This document shows, piece by piece, positions 8,720 through 18,026 of a DNA stretch of 64,000 nucleotides. The notes under the pieces were generated by a model. The model did no database searches, had not been told where the DNA came from, and saw nothing but the letters and a program-made list of their open reading frames with translations. Made by a program: the position numbers and the translations under genes. Each line of letters begins with the position of its first letter. Position 1 is the first letter of the stretch. This DNA comes from Cyanobacteria bacterium REEB67 (GTDB lineage: Bacteria > Cyanobacteriota > Vampirovibrionia > Obscuribacterales > Obscuribacteraceae), in the NCBI GenBank assembly GCA_018971775.1, contig JAGXAB010000010.1, positions 1 to 64,000 of the forward strand. The letters run 5' to 3'.

Positions 8720-9809
8720 ATCAGTTTTTCGATCCTTGGCGCTCATGGCATTGCTGTGTGATTTTTCGTCTGCTCTTGCCGATGTTCCAGAGTCGCACCT
8801 GGCTTATGCAGAGCTGGATCAGTCCATCGCATTATGTACGCCTGGACTGACCCGACGCTGGGCTAAACGAAAAGACCAGACTGGGAAAAGCGTGCGGTTG
8901 GAATTTAAACTGACCGAAAAAGGCGGAATAGAAATCCCCGAGAGTCGGCCTGCGATAAAGATCTACAACTCCTCCGGAAATGTCGATCTGGATCAGTACG
9001 CGATCTCTTGCCTGCGAAGATCTGCCCCTTTTAGACTGACCGACAGCGAAAGCAAAGTATTTGCAGAGAAACATTCCCGATGTCTGGCCACGTTCAACCC
9101 AAGCAATGGGAGTGCCGTTCTCACAACTGCTCCTGCCGTAAATATGCAGGCCTACGTGCTGGCGATGCAGCAAAAAATCCAGGCGGAACTATCCTCGCCG
9201 GATTTACCCTCTTTGCTAATTTCGAGCGCATTCATCATCGATTCTACTGGCAAAGCAAAAGATATTCGCATCGTCGGGACAAAACCGGCGCGGCGGCCTG
9301 TTTCTTCATTTGAAATACTCATCGATGAAGAAAAGCAAAAGGCTGTTGAGGAAGCAGCAGTCAAAGCTATCGAAAAAGCATCACCCTTTGGAGCGCTGCC
9401 GAGCGATAGCCCGGACGAATTCAAAATGAACTTCACTTTTCTATTGGGCGAACTGAGATTTAAAAGCCTGGGTGAGCAATTTAAAGAGCAGAAAAGATTG
9501 AGACGATGGAAAGCACCAAAAACAGCGCCCCCTCCTCCGCCCGCTTATATGCTCGAATATCTCAAATTTGTGATTGACAAAATAAGGAACGCCTGGAAAA
9601 TACCAGCCGGCGCAGAAACAATCGCGGAACAGATTTCATTCGACATCCAGCAGGATGGTGCAGTAAAAAACATCAGCCTGGACATTGTCACCGGAGACAA
9701 TCAGACCGACCGAGCGGCCATAGAGGCCGTGGAACTGGCAGCGCCCTTTGGACCGCTGCCGGCCGAGGCGGGAAAGTCGTATAGAGCAACGGTAAACCTG
9801 GCGCCCTAG
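8700..9809 (+). CDS. Secreted protein of three TonB-C-like domains
   Basis: The 369-residue product has a signal peptide (cleavage near SALA at ~24-27) and three domains resembling the C-terminal domain of TonB. Domain A (about 45-130) contains YNSSGNVDLDQYAI and SAPF. Domain B (about 150-255) contains EEAAVKAIEKASPFGALP. Domain C (about 285-369) contains the IRNAWK helix, ISFDIQQDGAVKNISL and AAPFGPLPAEAG. The N-terminal helix plus Pro-rich spacer of a true TonB is absent, and no ExbB/ExbD is nearby, so energy transduction is unlikely. It is probably a periplasmic or surface binding protein. It overlaps lgt by 20 bases. Paralogue of 10252-12138. Confidence 0.75.
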   Translation: MTRVRLKSVFRSLALMALLCDFSSALADVPESHLAYAELDQSIALCTPGLTRRWAKRKDQTGKSVRLEFKLTEKGGIEIPESRPAIKIYNSSGNVDLDQYAISCLRRSAPFRLTDSESKVFAEKHSRCLATFNPSNGSAVLTTAPAVNMQAYVLAMQQKIQAELSSPDLPSLLISSAFIIDSTGKAKDIRIVGTKPARRPVSSFEILIDEEKQKAVEEAAVKAIEKASPFGALPSDSPDEFKMNFTFLLGELRFKSLGEQFKEQKRLRRWKAPKTAPPPPPAYMLEYLKFVIDKIRNAWKIPAGAETIAEQISFDIQQDGAVKNISLDIVTGDNQTDRAAIEAVELAAPFGPLPAEAGKSYRATVNLAP

Positions 9810-9828
9810 GGGCGAGGGGGCTGGGAAA

Positions 9829-10155
9829 GAGAGATTTTTTCGAAAATATCTCTGAGTTTTGGACGTCCTCGATACTGTGAGAGATTTTTTCGAAAATATC
9901 TCTGAGTTCTGGACGCTCTCGATTCTGTGAGAGATTTTTTCGAAAATATCTCTGAGTTCTGGACGCTCTCGATTCTGTGAGAGATTTTTTCGAAAATATC
10001 TCCGAGTTCTGGACGCGCTCGATTCTGTGAGAGATTTTTTCGAAAATATCTCCGAGTTCTGGACGCGCTCGATTCTGTGAGAGATTTTTTCGAAAATATC
10101 TCTGAGTTCTGGACGCGCTCGATTCTGTGAGAGATTTTTTCGAAAATATCTCCGA
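9829..10155. repeat. Array of seven 50-bp-spaced palindromic repeats
   Basis: The palindromic core GAGATTTTTTCGAAAATATC recurs seven times with exact 50-base spacing (units start at 9829, 9879, 9929, 9979, 10029, 10079 and 10129). The sequence between cores (variants of GTTCTGGACGCGCTCGATTC) is also nearly identical, so this is a true tandem repeat of six and a half units rather than repeats with unique spacers. Each core can fold around TCGA. The array fills the gap between the two TonB-C paralogues; together with the ends (9810-10251) no credible gene is present. Confidence 0.95.
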
Positions 10156-10251
10156 GAGAGCCTGTTGCCAAGCGACCAGTTGTTCTATACGATTGATTAA
10201 TCCGATTTGCCACGTTCGCTTGGAAGGACAGAGAAAAGAGGCCTTGATAGT

Positions 10252-12138
10252 ATGCGCATTCTTTCTCTAATGATGGTCGCAGCTATTGCGTTAAACCAAT
10301 CCGCCTTTTGCTTTGAAAGTGAACCTCGCTCTGAAGCCGCCACTTCCGACTCAGTTCCAGCAGAAAAGCCAAGCAACTTCGTTAAAATCCGCTCGGAAAA
10401 GTTAACCAGATTATGGTTGAGACATCCAATTTCAAAGCAGTCCAGGCCATTGGTTTTAATGTTCACACTGAGGAAAAACGGAGCCATAGCCGCTAATTCC
10501 ATTGAAACCTATAATTCATCGGGCGATTCAGCTCTGGACCAATACGCGGTTGACGTACTGCGAAAATCCAGTCCTTTTACGATGACTGAAGCCGAAAAAT
10601 TGAGCATCGCCAGTAGAAGCTTTTGCTGCCTGGCCAGGTTTGATCCAGAGAACAATGACGTTTTTATCAACGGTTTATTTTATTTGCCGCTGCGGTTTTA
10701 CCTCGACGAAGTAGAGCGGGACATTGGTCTCGTGTTGAGATCATCGAATGCCGAAGACGAAAGACCAGTGACCGGTACATTCTTTATTCGCGCCGATGGC
10801 TCGGTATCAGATGTTCGCGTTAATAAACCAGCACTTTCGCCCGAATCAAATGAAAACACGATAAATGCAATTAAAAAATCGGCGCCGTACAACCCACTGC
10901 CGCCAGCCAGTCCAGACAGAATCAAAATTGACTTTGCTTTCTCACCTATCCCCTTACAGAGTGACCAATCAAACAAAGTTTGGACTCAAGCGAAACTGAC
11001 GACGGCTAGTCTCAAGCCGCCATTTGATTGGCAAGTCCTCGATTCTCGGCGAGCCAAGAAGAAGGAAACATTGAACGAGAACGAGAACGAGAACGAAAAA
11101 TCTGAGCCCAACGCAGAAGCCACACAAATTGCATCGACCCGCCTTGCAAAGTTCTGGACCAATCGGCCAGAAAATTTAAATGGCAAGGACGTCGTACTTG
11201 CCTTCAATTTATTTGAAAATGGCCAACTTTCGAAAGACCAAAATCAACCAAATGTTCGAATACATCGGACTTCCGGCCAGAAAGAAATCAACAAGATCGC
11301 AATCAATGCACTGCTCAGAGCCAGACCCTACAGACTAACCGAGTATCAAAAAATAAGTCTTCGAAAAGCAAATTATCAATGCTTAGCAAAATTCGCCCTC
11401 GCCGACAATTCGGTGCGGATAATCGTCAGGCCTGAGAATACCGTGGACGAAGGCGGAAAGGCCATAATGCGTGATGTTCAGCAGAAAATATCGCGCTGCT
11501 GGTACGCACCTGTTAAAGACTCGGGCTCTCTAGTAAAATGCGCCTTCACGATCACCGCTGATGGCAAGGTCAAAAACATTTACGTGATCAAATCTGAACT
11601 GGGGCAGAGCCCTCAATTTCAACGCTTGCAGAAAGAGCGATCGGCAAATCAGGTGATGGCAGAAGAGGCTGCAGTCAAAGCCATTGAAGATTCAGCGCCA
11701 TTCTCCCCTCTGCCTGAATGGTACCCTGATGAGATTTCCATTGAATTTACGTTTACCAGCAACTTTCGTCCCAGATTATTATCAAAAGACGCGCCATGGA
11801 CAAAAAGGGAAAAAATTAGACTGGCGTCCAATCCTATTCCACCGTACCTGATCGCCTATACCGAAAGTGTGAAAGCTAGAATTCTTCAAACCTGGCGCAC
11901 AAAGGCATCCACGAAAGATGTGAGTGAAAAAATTTCCTTTGACATCGAGAAAAATGGCCAGGTCAAGAACATTTCCCTCGATGTCGTTACAGGCGACAAC
12001 GGGGCGGATAGATCCGTTATAGAAGCCGTCGAAGCGGCGGCGCCGTTCAATCCGCTACCGGCCGAGGCGGGCACTGCTTATCGAATAACCCTGGTCCTGG
12101 ATGCAAATCAATCAGGCACCAAAAAGCGGGCAAAATAG
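10252..12138 (+). CDS. Secreted protein of five TonB-C-like domains
   Basis: The 628-residue product starts at ATG 10252 (AGAGG upstream) with a signal peptide (MRILSLMMVAAIALNQSAFC). Five TonB-C-like domains follow in the order A-B-A-B-C, where the shorter paralogue upstream has A-B-C. A domains carry SSGDSALDQYAV or the weaker RTSGQKEINKIAI (near 11280). B domains end in APYNPLP or EEAAVKAIEDSAPFSPLP. The final C domain (from about 11860) has ISFDIEKNGQVKNISLDVV and closely matches the paralogue's C domain. Glu/Asn-rich linkers join the halves. There is no TonB-like membrane anchor. The reading frame looks more AT-rich than the flanking housekeeping genes. Confidence 0.75.
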   Translation: MRILSLMMVAAIALNQSAFCFESEPRSEAATSDSVPAEKPSNFVKIRSEKLTRLWLRHPISKQSRPLVLMFTLRKNGAIAANSIETYNSSGDSALDQYAVDVLRKSSPFTMTEAEKLSIASRSFCCLARFDPENNDVFINGLFYLPLRFYLDEVERDIGLVLRSSNAEDERPVTGTFFIRADGSVSDVRVNKPALSPESNENTINAIKKSAPYNPLPPASPDRIKIDFAFSPIPLQSDQSNKVWTQAKLTTASLKPPFDWQVLDSRRAKKKETLNENENENEKSEPNAEATQIASTRLAKFWTNRPENLNGKDVVLAFNLFENGQLSKDQNQPNVRIHRTSGQKEINKIAINALLRARPYRLTEYQKISLRKANYQCLAKFALADNSVRIIVRPENTVDEGGKAIMRDVQQKISRCWYAPVKDSGSLVKCAFTITADGKVKNIYVIKSELGQSPQFQRLQKERSANQVMAEEAAVKAIEDSAPFSPLPEWYPDEISIEFTFTSNFRPRLLSKDAPWTKREKIRLASNPIPPYLIAYTESVKARILQTWRTKASTKDVSEKISFDIEKNGQVKNISLDVVTGDNGADRSVIEAVEAAAPFNPLPAEAGTAYRITLVLDANQSGTKKRAK

Positions 12139-12241
12139 CGCGTTCCCAGCAGCTCAATGACCGTGGTACTTTTACGAATGAATTCTCGAATGATAAGAGA
12201 TAAAATATTCCCGCAGGAAACCCAGTGTCAGGAGCATCGCA

Positions 12242-13093
12242 ATGAGCAAAAAAGAAGAACCGAAACAAGTCTTTCTCGGCGGTGCATGCGGTCTGACGAC
12301 CTGGCGCAAAGACATTGCCATTCCCCTCTTCGAAGCAGCCGGAGTTACCTATCACAATCCTCAGATGCCGTTAGGAGCCTGGAAAGAGGACGACCAGTTC
12401 GACGAAATGCGCCGCAAGGATGAATGCCTGGTTCAGCTATTCGTCATGAACGGCGATACACGAGGCGTGGCATCGGTAGCTGAGGTCGCTTATTTAATCG
12501 GAGCTCGCAAGGCTGTTTCGATCGTGCTGGAAGATGTCAAACCGGGCAGCGAAATTTACGGCGCAAAAATCGACTCTGTGGAAGCAGATGATCTCAATCG
12601 CGGCCGCATATACGTGCGAGCCATGGCCGACCGCCATGGCGTTCCGGTTTATACCGACATTGCCGAAGGGACAAAGGATTGCATCAGACTGGTAAAAAGT
12701 CTGGAGAAGTCTCTCACTCTCAGTCAAATAGAAAAGGCTCTGGCAGACGTCAACTACAAAGATTGCAGTTTTAACACTGAGGAAGTAGCAGGGGGCTTCC
12801 ATCTCTGGATAACCGGCATCGAAGACGATACTTATTCCGGGCAACGCGAATTGCAACAGGGGCGTAAGTGGTTTGTCTCGCAGCACTGCAAGAAGTCTGA
12901 CGTCATTCGCACCGCCTTCAAGGCTGTTTCCACCTGGGCCGAGCACGAGGCGCGAGAGGCATTTCAATACAAGGATGTGCGCGTATTCAGTCCCCATCTC
13001 AATGTGGACCAACTCGTCTCTCAGGAGAAAAAAACACATACGCTGGAAGAAAAGCCTGATTCAAAATCATCCGCTCAACCCTGTTCGGTGTAA
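12242..13093 (+). CDS. Nucleoside 2-deoxyribosyltransferase-like protein
   Basis: The N-terminal half of the 283-residue protein (VFLGGACGLTTWRKD, then ITY-type strand YHNPQM..W, then SVAEVAYLIGARK) matches the NDT-like fold that binds nucleoside or nucleotide ribosyl groups. It suggests a glycosidic-bond hydrolase or transferase; the true substrate is unknown. The C-terminal ~100 residues (from about 180) form a second mixed domain that I do not recognise (FHLWITGIEDDTYSG). The start ATG has AGGAG seven bases upstream. The stop is one base before the GTG of the next gene, so the two form an operon. No signal peptide: cytoplasmic. Confidence 0.7.
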   Translation: MSKKEEPKQVFLGGACGLTTWRKDIAIPLFEAAGVTYHNPQMPLGAWKEDDQFDEMRRKDECLVQLFVMNGDTRGVASVAEVAYLIGARKAVSIVLEDVKPGSEIYGAKIDSVEADDLNRGRIYVRAMADRHGVPVYTDIAEGTKDCIRLVKSLEKSLTLSQIEKALADVNYKDCSFNTEEVAGGFHLWITGIEDDTYSGQRELQQGRKWFVSQHCKKSDVIRTAFKAVSTWAEHEAREAFQYKDVRVFSPHLNVDQLVSQEKKTHTLEEKPDSKSSAQPCSV

Positions 13094-13094
13094 A

Positions 13095-14156
13095 GTGGAA
13101 ACAACGACACTGCCAGTGGTGCGAGCCGGTGATGATGAAGCGCTCTGGCAGGCTTGTCTAGCTGGTGGCTTATTTTATCTCGTCGACCACAACATTGATG
13201 CCGGTTTGATAGAGAAGGTCCTCGACGAAAGTCGCCTTTTTTTTGCACGCGCTCAAGAAGAGAAGAGCAGCTTGAGTATAAAGAAGTCGATCCATCATCG
13301 AGGCTATGGCTTGCTCAAAAATTATCGTGACTGGCGAGAACAGATACATGTTGGCGTAGAGGCCCAAGCGGGCGCGCCCAAAGGCAATATCGCCCAAAAT
13401 CAAGTTGAGGCCGATTACTGGAAACTCTGGGGGCCTAATCAATGGCCTGATGGCGCCTTCCGGCAAGTAATCACTGATTATTTGAAACAGGTCGAGTCTT
13501 TGTCCGGTAGTTTGCTCACGTCCCTCGCGCTAAAAATGGGTCATAATCATGATTTTTTTACGGAGCGAATGAAAGGCCGACCTTATCTACTTTTAAAGGC
13601 GATTTCCTATTTACCGCAGGAATTACTTCAGGACACTTCGGAGGCAATGCACACAGGTGTCCCGGCGCATTGCGACTGGAGCTGGTTGACGCTGCTTATA
13701 CAAGATCAGGTCGGGGGGCTGGAAGCCCAGGACAAAGAAGGCAATTGGCATTATGTTAAACCGCTGCCGGGAAGCATAGTGGTCAATACCGGAGAACTTT
13801 TAGAAATTGAAAGTGGCGGCCAACTGGTCGCCAATCCGCACCGGGTGATCAATGCCCGCATCGACAGGCAGCGCATTTCTGTCCCTGTTTTTATCAATCC
13901 CGCCCTTGATTCAACTATCTATCCCGGTGGACGGCAAGGTGCAGACTATAAAACGCGAGCATGCGTTGGTCATCCAACCTCTGATGCAAAGGCTGAGCTG
14001 GAAGCAGACCATATTCACAAAGTGATCGAGCCGGGTGCAAAAGTCGAGCCTTTCTTTTTCGGCAACAGCGAATACGAACGTAAAGAGCGCGGCAACTGGT
14101 GCTACCGCCCGCAGTGCCTGGGCAAAGTCGATTTGGATTTGGGCACAACATTGTAG
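13095..14156 (+). CDS. 2-oxoglutarate/Fe(II)-dependent dioxygenase, isopenicillin N synthase-like
   Basis: The 353-residue protein has the iron facial triad as H192-x-D194 (in PAHCDWSWLT) and H249 (in NPHRVI), with R260-x-S262 (RIS) as the 2-oxoglutarate carboxylate clamp. The N-terminal DIOX_N-type region (FYLVDHNIDAGLI) is present. Members of this superfamily hydroxylate, desaturate or cyclise small molecules; the substrate is not deducible. The start is GTG 13095, one base after the stop of the deoxyribosyltransferase-like gene, with no independent ribosome site, implying coupled translation. The frame stays open far upstream, but that part overlaps the preceding gene and is not credible. 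Confidence 0.85.
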   Translation: METTTLPVVRAGDDEALWQACLAGGLFYLVDHNIDAGLIEKVLDESRLFFARAQEEKSSLSIKKSIHHRGYGLLKNYRDWREQIHVGVEAQAGAPKGNIAQNQVEADYWKLWGPNQWPDGAFRQVITDYLKQVESLSGSLLTSLALKMGHNHDFFTERMKGRPYLLLKAISYLPQELLQDTSEAMHTGVPAHCDWSWLTLLIQDQVGGLEAQDKEGNWHYVKPLPGSIVVNTGELLEIESGGQLVANPHRVINARIDRQRISVPVFINPALDSTIYPGGRQGADYKTRACVGHPTSDAKAELEADHIHKVIEPGAKVEPFFFGNSEYERKERGNWCYRPQCLGKVDLDLGTTL

Positions 14157-14219
14157 TCGAAGGTAAATTCCACGGCGACGCTTTCGGGAGCATGGCCGGC
14201 AGCGGCAGTCTCGCGCTTT

Positions 14220-17200
14220 TTATTTCCGCCCCGGAGCCAGTATCTTCAGCCTGTCTTTAACGGCGGCGGTGTTGGCGTTGCCCGCTGGAGCCATGCGCAG
14301 GAACTTATTATAGTTCTCGATCGCTTTGGCCGGTTGCTTAAGCGCTTCATATACGGTGCCGAGATAGTAGTAGTCATCAACAAGGGTTTTGTCCATAAGC
14401 AGAGCTTTCTCGTACTCCTGACGGGCTTTTTCGTTGTTGCCCTGAGCCTGATAAGCGGTACCGAGATAACCATGCGTAGCGGGGTCATCGTAGATTTTGA
14501 GAGAGGCCTCGTAATCGGCAATTGATCCGGCCAGGTCGACTTTACCATCGACTCCAGGCTTGGTCTGCTTCTCGATGGCCGAATTGACCAGCGGAGACGC
14601 CTTGGCCTGTTTGAGCTGCTTGATCAGCTGTGCGTAAGCCGGCTCTTTAGGATTGAGCTGATTGGCTTTGACATAATTGAGCATGGCATTATCCAGGTCT
14701 TCCTTGGCCTGATATGCGGTCCCCAAGCTGTAGTAGTAGGCGGCTTCGTTTGGCGAGGCGGCGATTGCTTCTTTGTATTTGGCAATTGCTTCGTCAAATT
14801 TGTTCGCTTGCTGCAAGGCGACAGCATCGTTATAAGCACCAGATGCGGCAGCCGAAGCTTTGTTCTGAGCCTGGGTGGCAATCACTTGAGCGGCGTTCGG
14901 ATTGGCCTTGATAGCGGCGGCGCGAGCTTTGGCGTCGGCGGCATAGGAGCCGGTCGGCTTGGCCGCGACATATTTGCCGTAATCGGCTATGGCTGCTGGG
15001 ATAGAGTGATTGCTTTCGTCGATCAAGCCGACGAAGTACCAGTTGTCCGATTCGCCTTTGGGATCCTGCTCGAGAGCCTTCATATAGTTCTTGCGGGCGT
15101 TGGCCAGATCGTCTTTAGACTGATAAGCACCGGCCAGGTTTGTGTAACCATGCGGGTTATTAGGATAGAGAGCGAGGGCTTTTTCGTAGAGGGCGATAGC
15201 CCCATCGAGATCGCCGGCCTGGTGTTTCTTGACGGCATCATCCATGATCGGCTGCATCTGAGCGAGCTTGGCACCTTCGAGCGCCTGCTTAAAAGTAGCC
15301 TGATCTTTTCCGGTCGCCTTGCTTACGGCAATGGTGTACTGGGCGATAGCATTGTCAAAATCACCCTTGGCCTGATAGCAGGTGGCAAGAGCGTAAACGT
15401 AAGCAGCTTCCTTGGGCTGAGCGGCGATTGCTTGTTGATAGAGCGGAATGGCCTGGTCGTAAGCCGTCGACTCCTGGAATTTCACAGCCTTAGCGTAAGC
15501 ATCTGCGGCCGCCTGAGCGTTCTTTGTATCGGCCTGGGTAGCCAGTTTGACCGTAGCGGTCGGATTGGCGTTCAAAGCTTTGACGCGCTCCCTGGCCTGC
15601 GCGGCGTAGGTGCCGGACGGGGCCAGTTGTAGATACTTTGTGTAGCGGTTGAGCGCCTGCACTCCGGCATTGTTGTTCTCGTCGATAGCGGCAGCGAGAT
15701 AGAGCGCATCGACAGATCCTTTGGGATCGAGCTCGAAAGACTTGATATAAGCGTCTCTAGCATGGTTGAAATCATCGGTGGACTGATAGGCAACACCGAG
15801 GTTCATGTAGATGCCGCCATTGTTGCTGTCGAGTTGAGCGGCCTGAGTATAAAGTGCAATCGCTCCGGCCATGTCGCCGGCGGTCTGCTTGTCATAGGCT
15901 TGCTTGACGAGCGGACCGGCCTGGAGGATCTTGGCGTCGGTCACAGCTTTTTTGAAATCAGCGCTATTGGGCTGAATCGCGAGCGCTTTTTGATACTGGG
16001 CAACGGCGTTGTCCAGATCGCCTTTTTGCTGATAGCACGTACCGAGGCCATAATTATAATCGGCATTTTGTGGTGCAACACCGAGAGCTTTGTTGTATTG
16101 AGCAATGGCTTCGTCGTAGTTGCCCGCTTTTTGCGCGTCGATCGCTTTTTGATAAGCACCGGCAGCATCAGCATCACGAGCCAGTTCGGCTTCTGATTTG
16201 ATTTTGATCGTGGCACCAGGGTTGGCGGCGAGAGCATCGACACGAGATTTGGATTGAGCGTAATAAGTGCCGCTCGGGGCCTGACCCATGTACTGCTGAT
16301 ATTCGCCTCTCGCCTGGCCGCCTTTGCCGTCGTTTTCATCAATGGTGGCAATGAAATAGAGGCAATTGACGTGCTTGGGATCGAGCTGCAAAGCGCGTCC
16401 GAAGGAGCTACGCGCATTGGCGTAATCCTGCATGGCGTATTGAGCGGAGGCCATGTTGTAGATCAAAGAAGCATTCTGAGGCACCAGGGATAGTGCTTGT
16501 TGATAGAGATTGATCGCCTCCATGTATTTCTTCTGTCCATGCAGAGCGACTGCTTGATCGATAATCGGCTGCGCTTTGAGTTCTTTGACCTTGGCCAGAG
16601 AGTCTTGATAGCTCTTGTTTTTTGGATCGAGACCGATGGCGATATTGTATTCGCTCATGGCGCCGTCGAAATCTTTTTTCAGCTGCATGGCGGCACCAAT
16701 GTTGAAGTGCACGGCCGGATCCTTGGGATCGGTCTTCAACAATTCCTGGTACTTGGCAATGGCGCCGTCGTAATTGCCGGCTTTGAAAAGGGCATCGGCA
16801 GCGGCACTGAGACCAGTGATTTGTTTTTGCTGTTGACCGGACTGCGCGGTTTTGAGACCCTGAGCGGCATCGGCATTGGATGGATCGAGCGAGGTTGCTT
16901 TTTGATAGCACTTGATGGCATTGCCATAGTCTTCCATGGCCTGATAGACAGTACCCATGTTGACGATGATCGCGGCAAGCTGCTTGCTGTCAGATGGCAG
17001 CACATACTTTTGCGCGTTCATGTAAGCGTCAAGGGCGGCCGTATAATTTTTCTTGGACTGGAAGTCGACACCCTGGTCGATAAACTTGCTCACTTTGCGA
17101 GCCGCTTCTACTTGGGGCAAGAGTTGCAAAAGTTTCTCGGCGGCAGCGTTGCGGCGGCCGGGTGAAAGATTTATAGCTTGAGCATATTCGGCTTTAGCCT

Positions 17201-18026
17201 GAGAGAAATCGCCTTTGTATTGCAAAGCTTGACCGTAGCCGATGTGATTTTCCGGAGCCATCGGATTGTCTTTGATAGCCGCTTCCCAACCGGCTGCCAG
17301 CGCTTCTAAAACTTCCGGGTCATCGGACTTCATCGTGATCGCTTTGCCGTAAGCGCCAATCGCGCTGGCCAGATCGCCTTTGGCCTGGCAAGCCTGCCCT
17401 AGTTTCACTTCGATCGAAGCGCTATCACCTGAAGTTGCGGCGGCTTGATATTCTTTGATGGCATTGTCGTTTTCGTCACGCACGCGGAAAACATCGCCGA
17501 GCTTCTCGTGCACAGAAGCGTCGTCTTTGATTTTCAATGCTTCGCGATATTCAACGATTGCTCCGACAAAATCAGCCGATTTGCGGGCAGCATCGCCAAG
17601 GGCGACGCGGGTGGCAAAATCACGCGGATTTTTGCCCATTTTTTGAATAATGCCGGTCAAGTTTGTGACCGAAACAGCATTATTAGCGTCGAGCAGGCAG
17701 GCCTTGTGGAAATATTTGATCGCTTCGGTCGGATTGTTTTGAAATACCAGACCATAGTTGTTGTAGGCCACGGCCAGATTGCTTTTAGCCGTGGCGTAGC
17801 CGGGGGCAAGCTGCAGGGCTTGCTCCAATTTTGAAATCGCCAGCTGGTAATTTTGGGCGCCCAGGGCTTTGACCGCGTCATTATTGAGTTGCTTTAGCAT
17901 CTCAGGATCGGCGGCGGCGTTAGCACCATTGGCCTGGCCAAGGAACAGGCCGGTAATCACCGCCAGAAGGACGCGCTTGGTTTGGACTGGTAAAGAAGAG
18001 CTGCTGGGGTACCAGAGGCTTGACAT
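14220..18026 (-). CDS. Giant secreted TPR protein with ~220-residue super-repeats
   Basis: The 1268-residue product has a signal peptide (LLAVITGLFLGQANGANAA) and TPR units throughout. The C-terminal two thirds is periodic: the unit beginning QPIIDQAV (about residue 483), GPLVKQAY (701), QPIMDDAV (921) and SPLVNSAI (1142) repeats every ~220 residues, with the last copy ending after a linker like APSGTYAAQARERV. Each module has a TPR pair, an IDEN-type pair, the linker and a CYQAKGDFDNA pair. This is probably a long extracytoplasmic superhelical scaffold; partners are unknown. ATG 18026 has AGGAG upstream. A 6-1-6 inverted repeat (18060-18072) lies in the leader. Confidence 0.85.
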   Translation of the reverse strand: MSSLWYPSSSSLPVQTKRVLLAVITGLFLGQANGANAAADPEMLKQLNNDAVKALGAQNYQLAISKLEQALQLAPGYATAKSNLAVAYNNYGLVFQNNPTEAIKYFHKACLLDANNAVSVTNLTGIIQKMGKNPRDFATRVALGDAARKSADFVGAIVEYREALKIKDDASVHEKLGDVFRVRDENDNAIKEYQAAATSGDSASIEVKLGQACQAKGDLASAIGAYGKAITMKSDDPEVLEALAAGWEAAIKDNPMAPENHIGYGQALQYKGDFSQAKAEYAQAINLSPGRRNAAAEKLLQLLPQVEAARKVSKFIDQGVDFQSKKNYTAALDAYMNAQKYVLPSDSKQLAAIIVNMGTVYQAMEDYGNAIKCYQKATSLDPSNADAAQGLKTAQSGQQQKQITGLSAAADALFKAGNYDGAIAKYQELLKTDPKDPAVHFNIGAAMQLKKDFDGAMSEYNIAIGLDPKNKSYQDSLAKVKELKAQPIIDQAVALHGQKKYMEAINLYQQALSLVPQNASLIYNMASAQYAMQDYANARSSFGRALQLDPKHVNCLYFIATIDENDGKGGQARGEYQQYMGQAPSGTYYAQSKSRVDALAANPGATIKIKSEAELARDADAAGAYQKAIDAQKAGNYDEAIAQYNKALGVAPQNADYNYGLGTCYQQKGDLDNAVAQYQKALAIQPNSADFKKAVTDAKILQAGPLVKQAYDKQTAGDMAGAIALYTQAAQLDSNNGGIYMNLGVAYQSTDDFNHARDAYIKSFELDPKGSVDALYLAAAIDENNNAGVQALNRYTKYLQLAPSGTYAAQARERVKALNANPTATVKLATQADTKNAQAAADAYAKAVKFQESTAYDQAIPLYQQAIAAQPKEAAYVYALATCYQAKGDFDNAIAQYTIAVSKATGKDQATFKQALEGAKLAQMQPIMDDAVKKHQAGDLDGAIALYEKALALYPNNPHGYTNLAGAYQSKDDLANARKNYMKALEQDPKGESDNWYFVGLIDESNHSIPAAIADYGKYVAAKPTGSYAADAKARAAAIKANPNAAQVIATQAQNKASAAASGAYNDAVALQQANKFDEAIAKYKEAIAASPNEAAYYYSLGTAYQAKEDLDNAMLNYVKANQLNPKEPAYAQLIKQLKQAKASPLVNSAIEKQTKPGVDGKVDLAGSIADYEASLKIYDDPATHGYLGTAYQAQGNNEKARQEYEKALLMDKTLVDDYYYLGTVYEALKQPAKAIENYNKFLRMAPAGNANTAAVKDRLKILAPGRK

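Noticed and set aside
9829..10155. CRISPR array
   Set aside because: The intervals between palindromes are about 22-30 bases and nearly identical to one another, and no cas gene is in the window.
9806..10213. A 135-codon minus-strand frame across the repeat array
   Set aside because: The 50-bp unit is not a multiple of three, so the frame rotates through all three phases of the same repeat; openness comes from the repeat lacking stops, not from coding.
12873..13094. Upstream in-frame extension of the 2OG oxygenase gene
   Set aside because: It overlaps the deoxyribosyltransferase-like gene in another frame and reads as Ser/Arg-rich non-domain sequence; GTG 13095 fits the domain start.
14808..15632. 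Long plus-strand open frame opposite the giant TPR gene (and similar ones at 15762-16196 and 16497-17165)
   Set aside because: Antisense shadows of a repetitive GC-rich TPR gene; no ribosome site, no family resemblance, and the minus-strand gene is clear.
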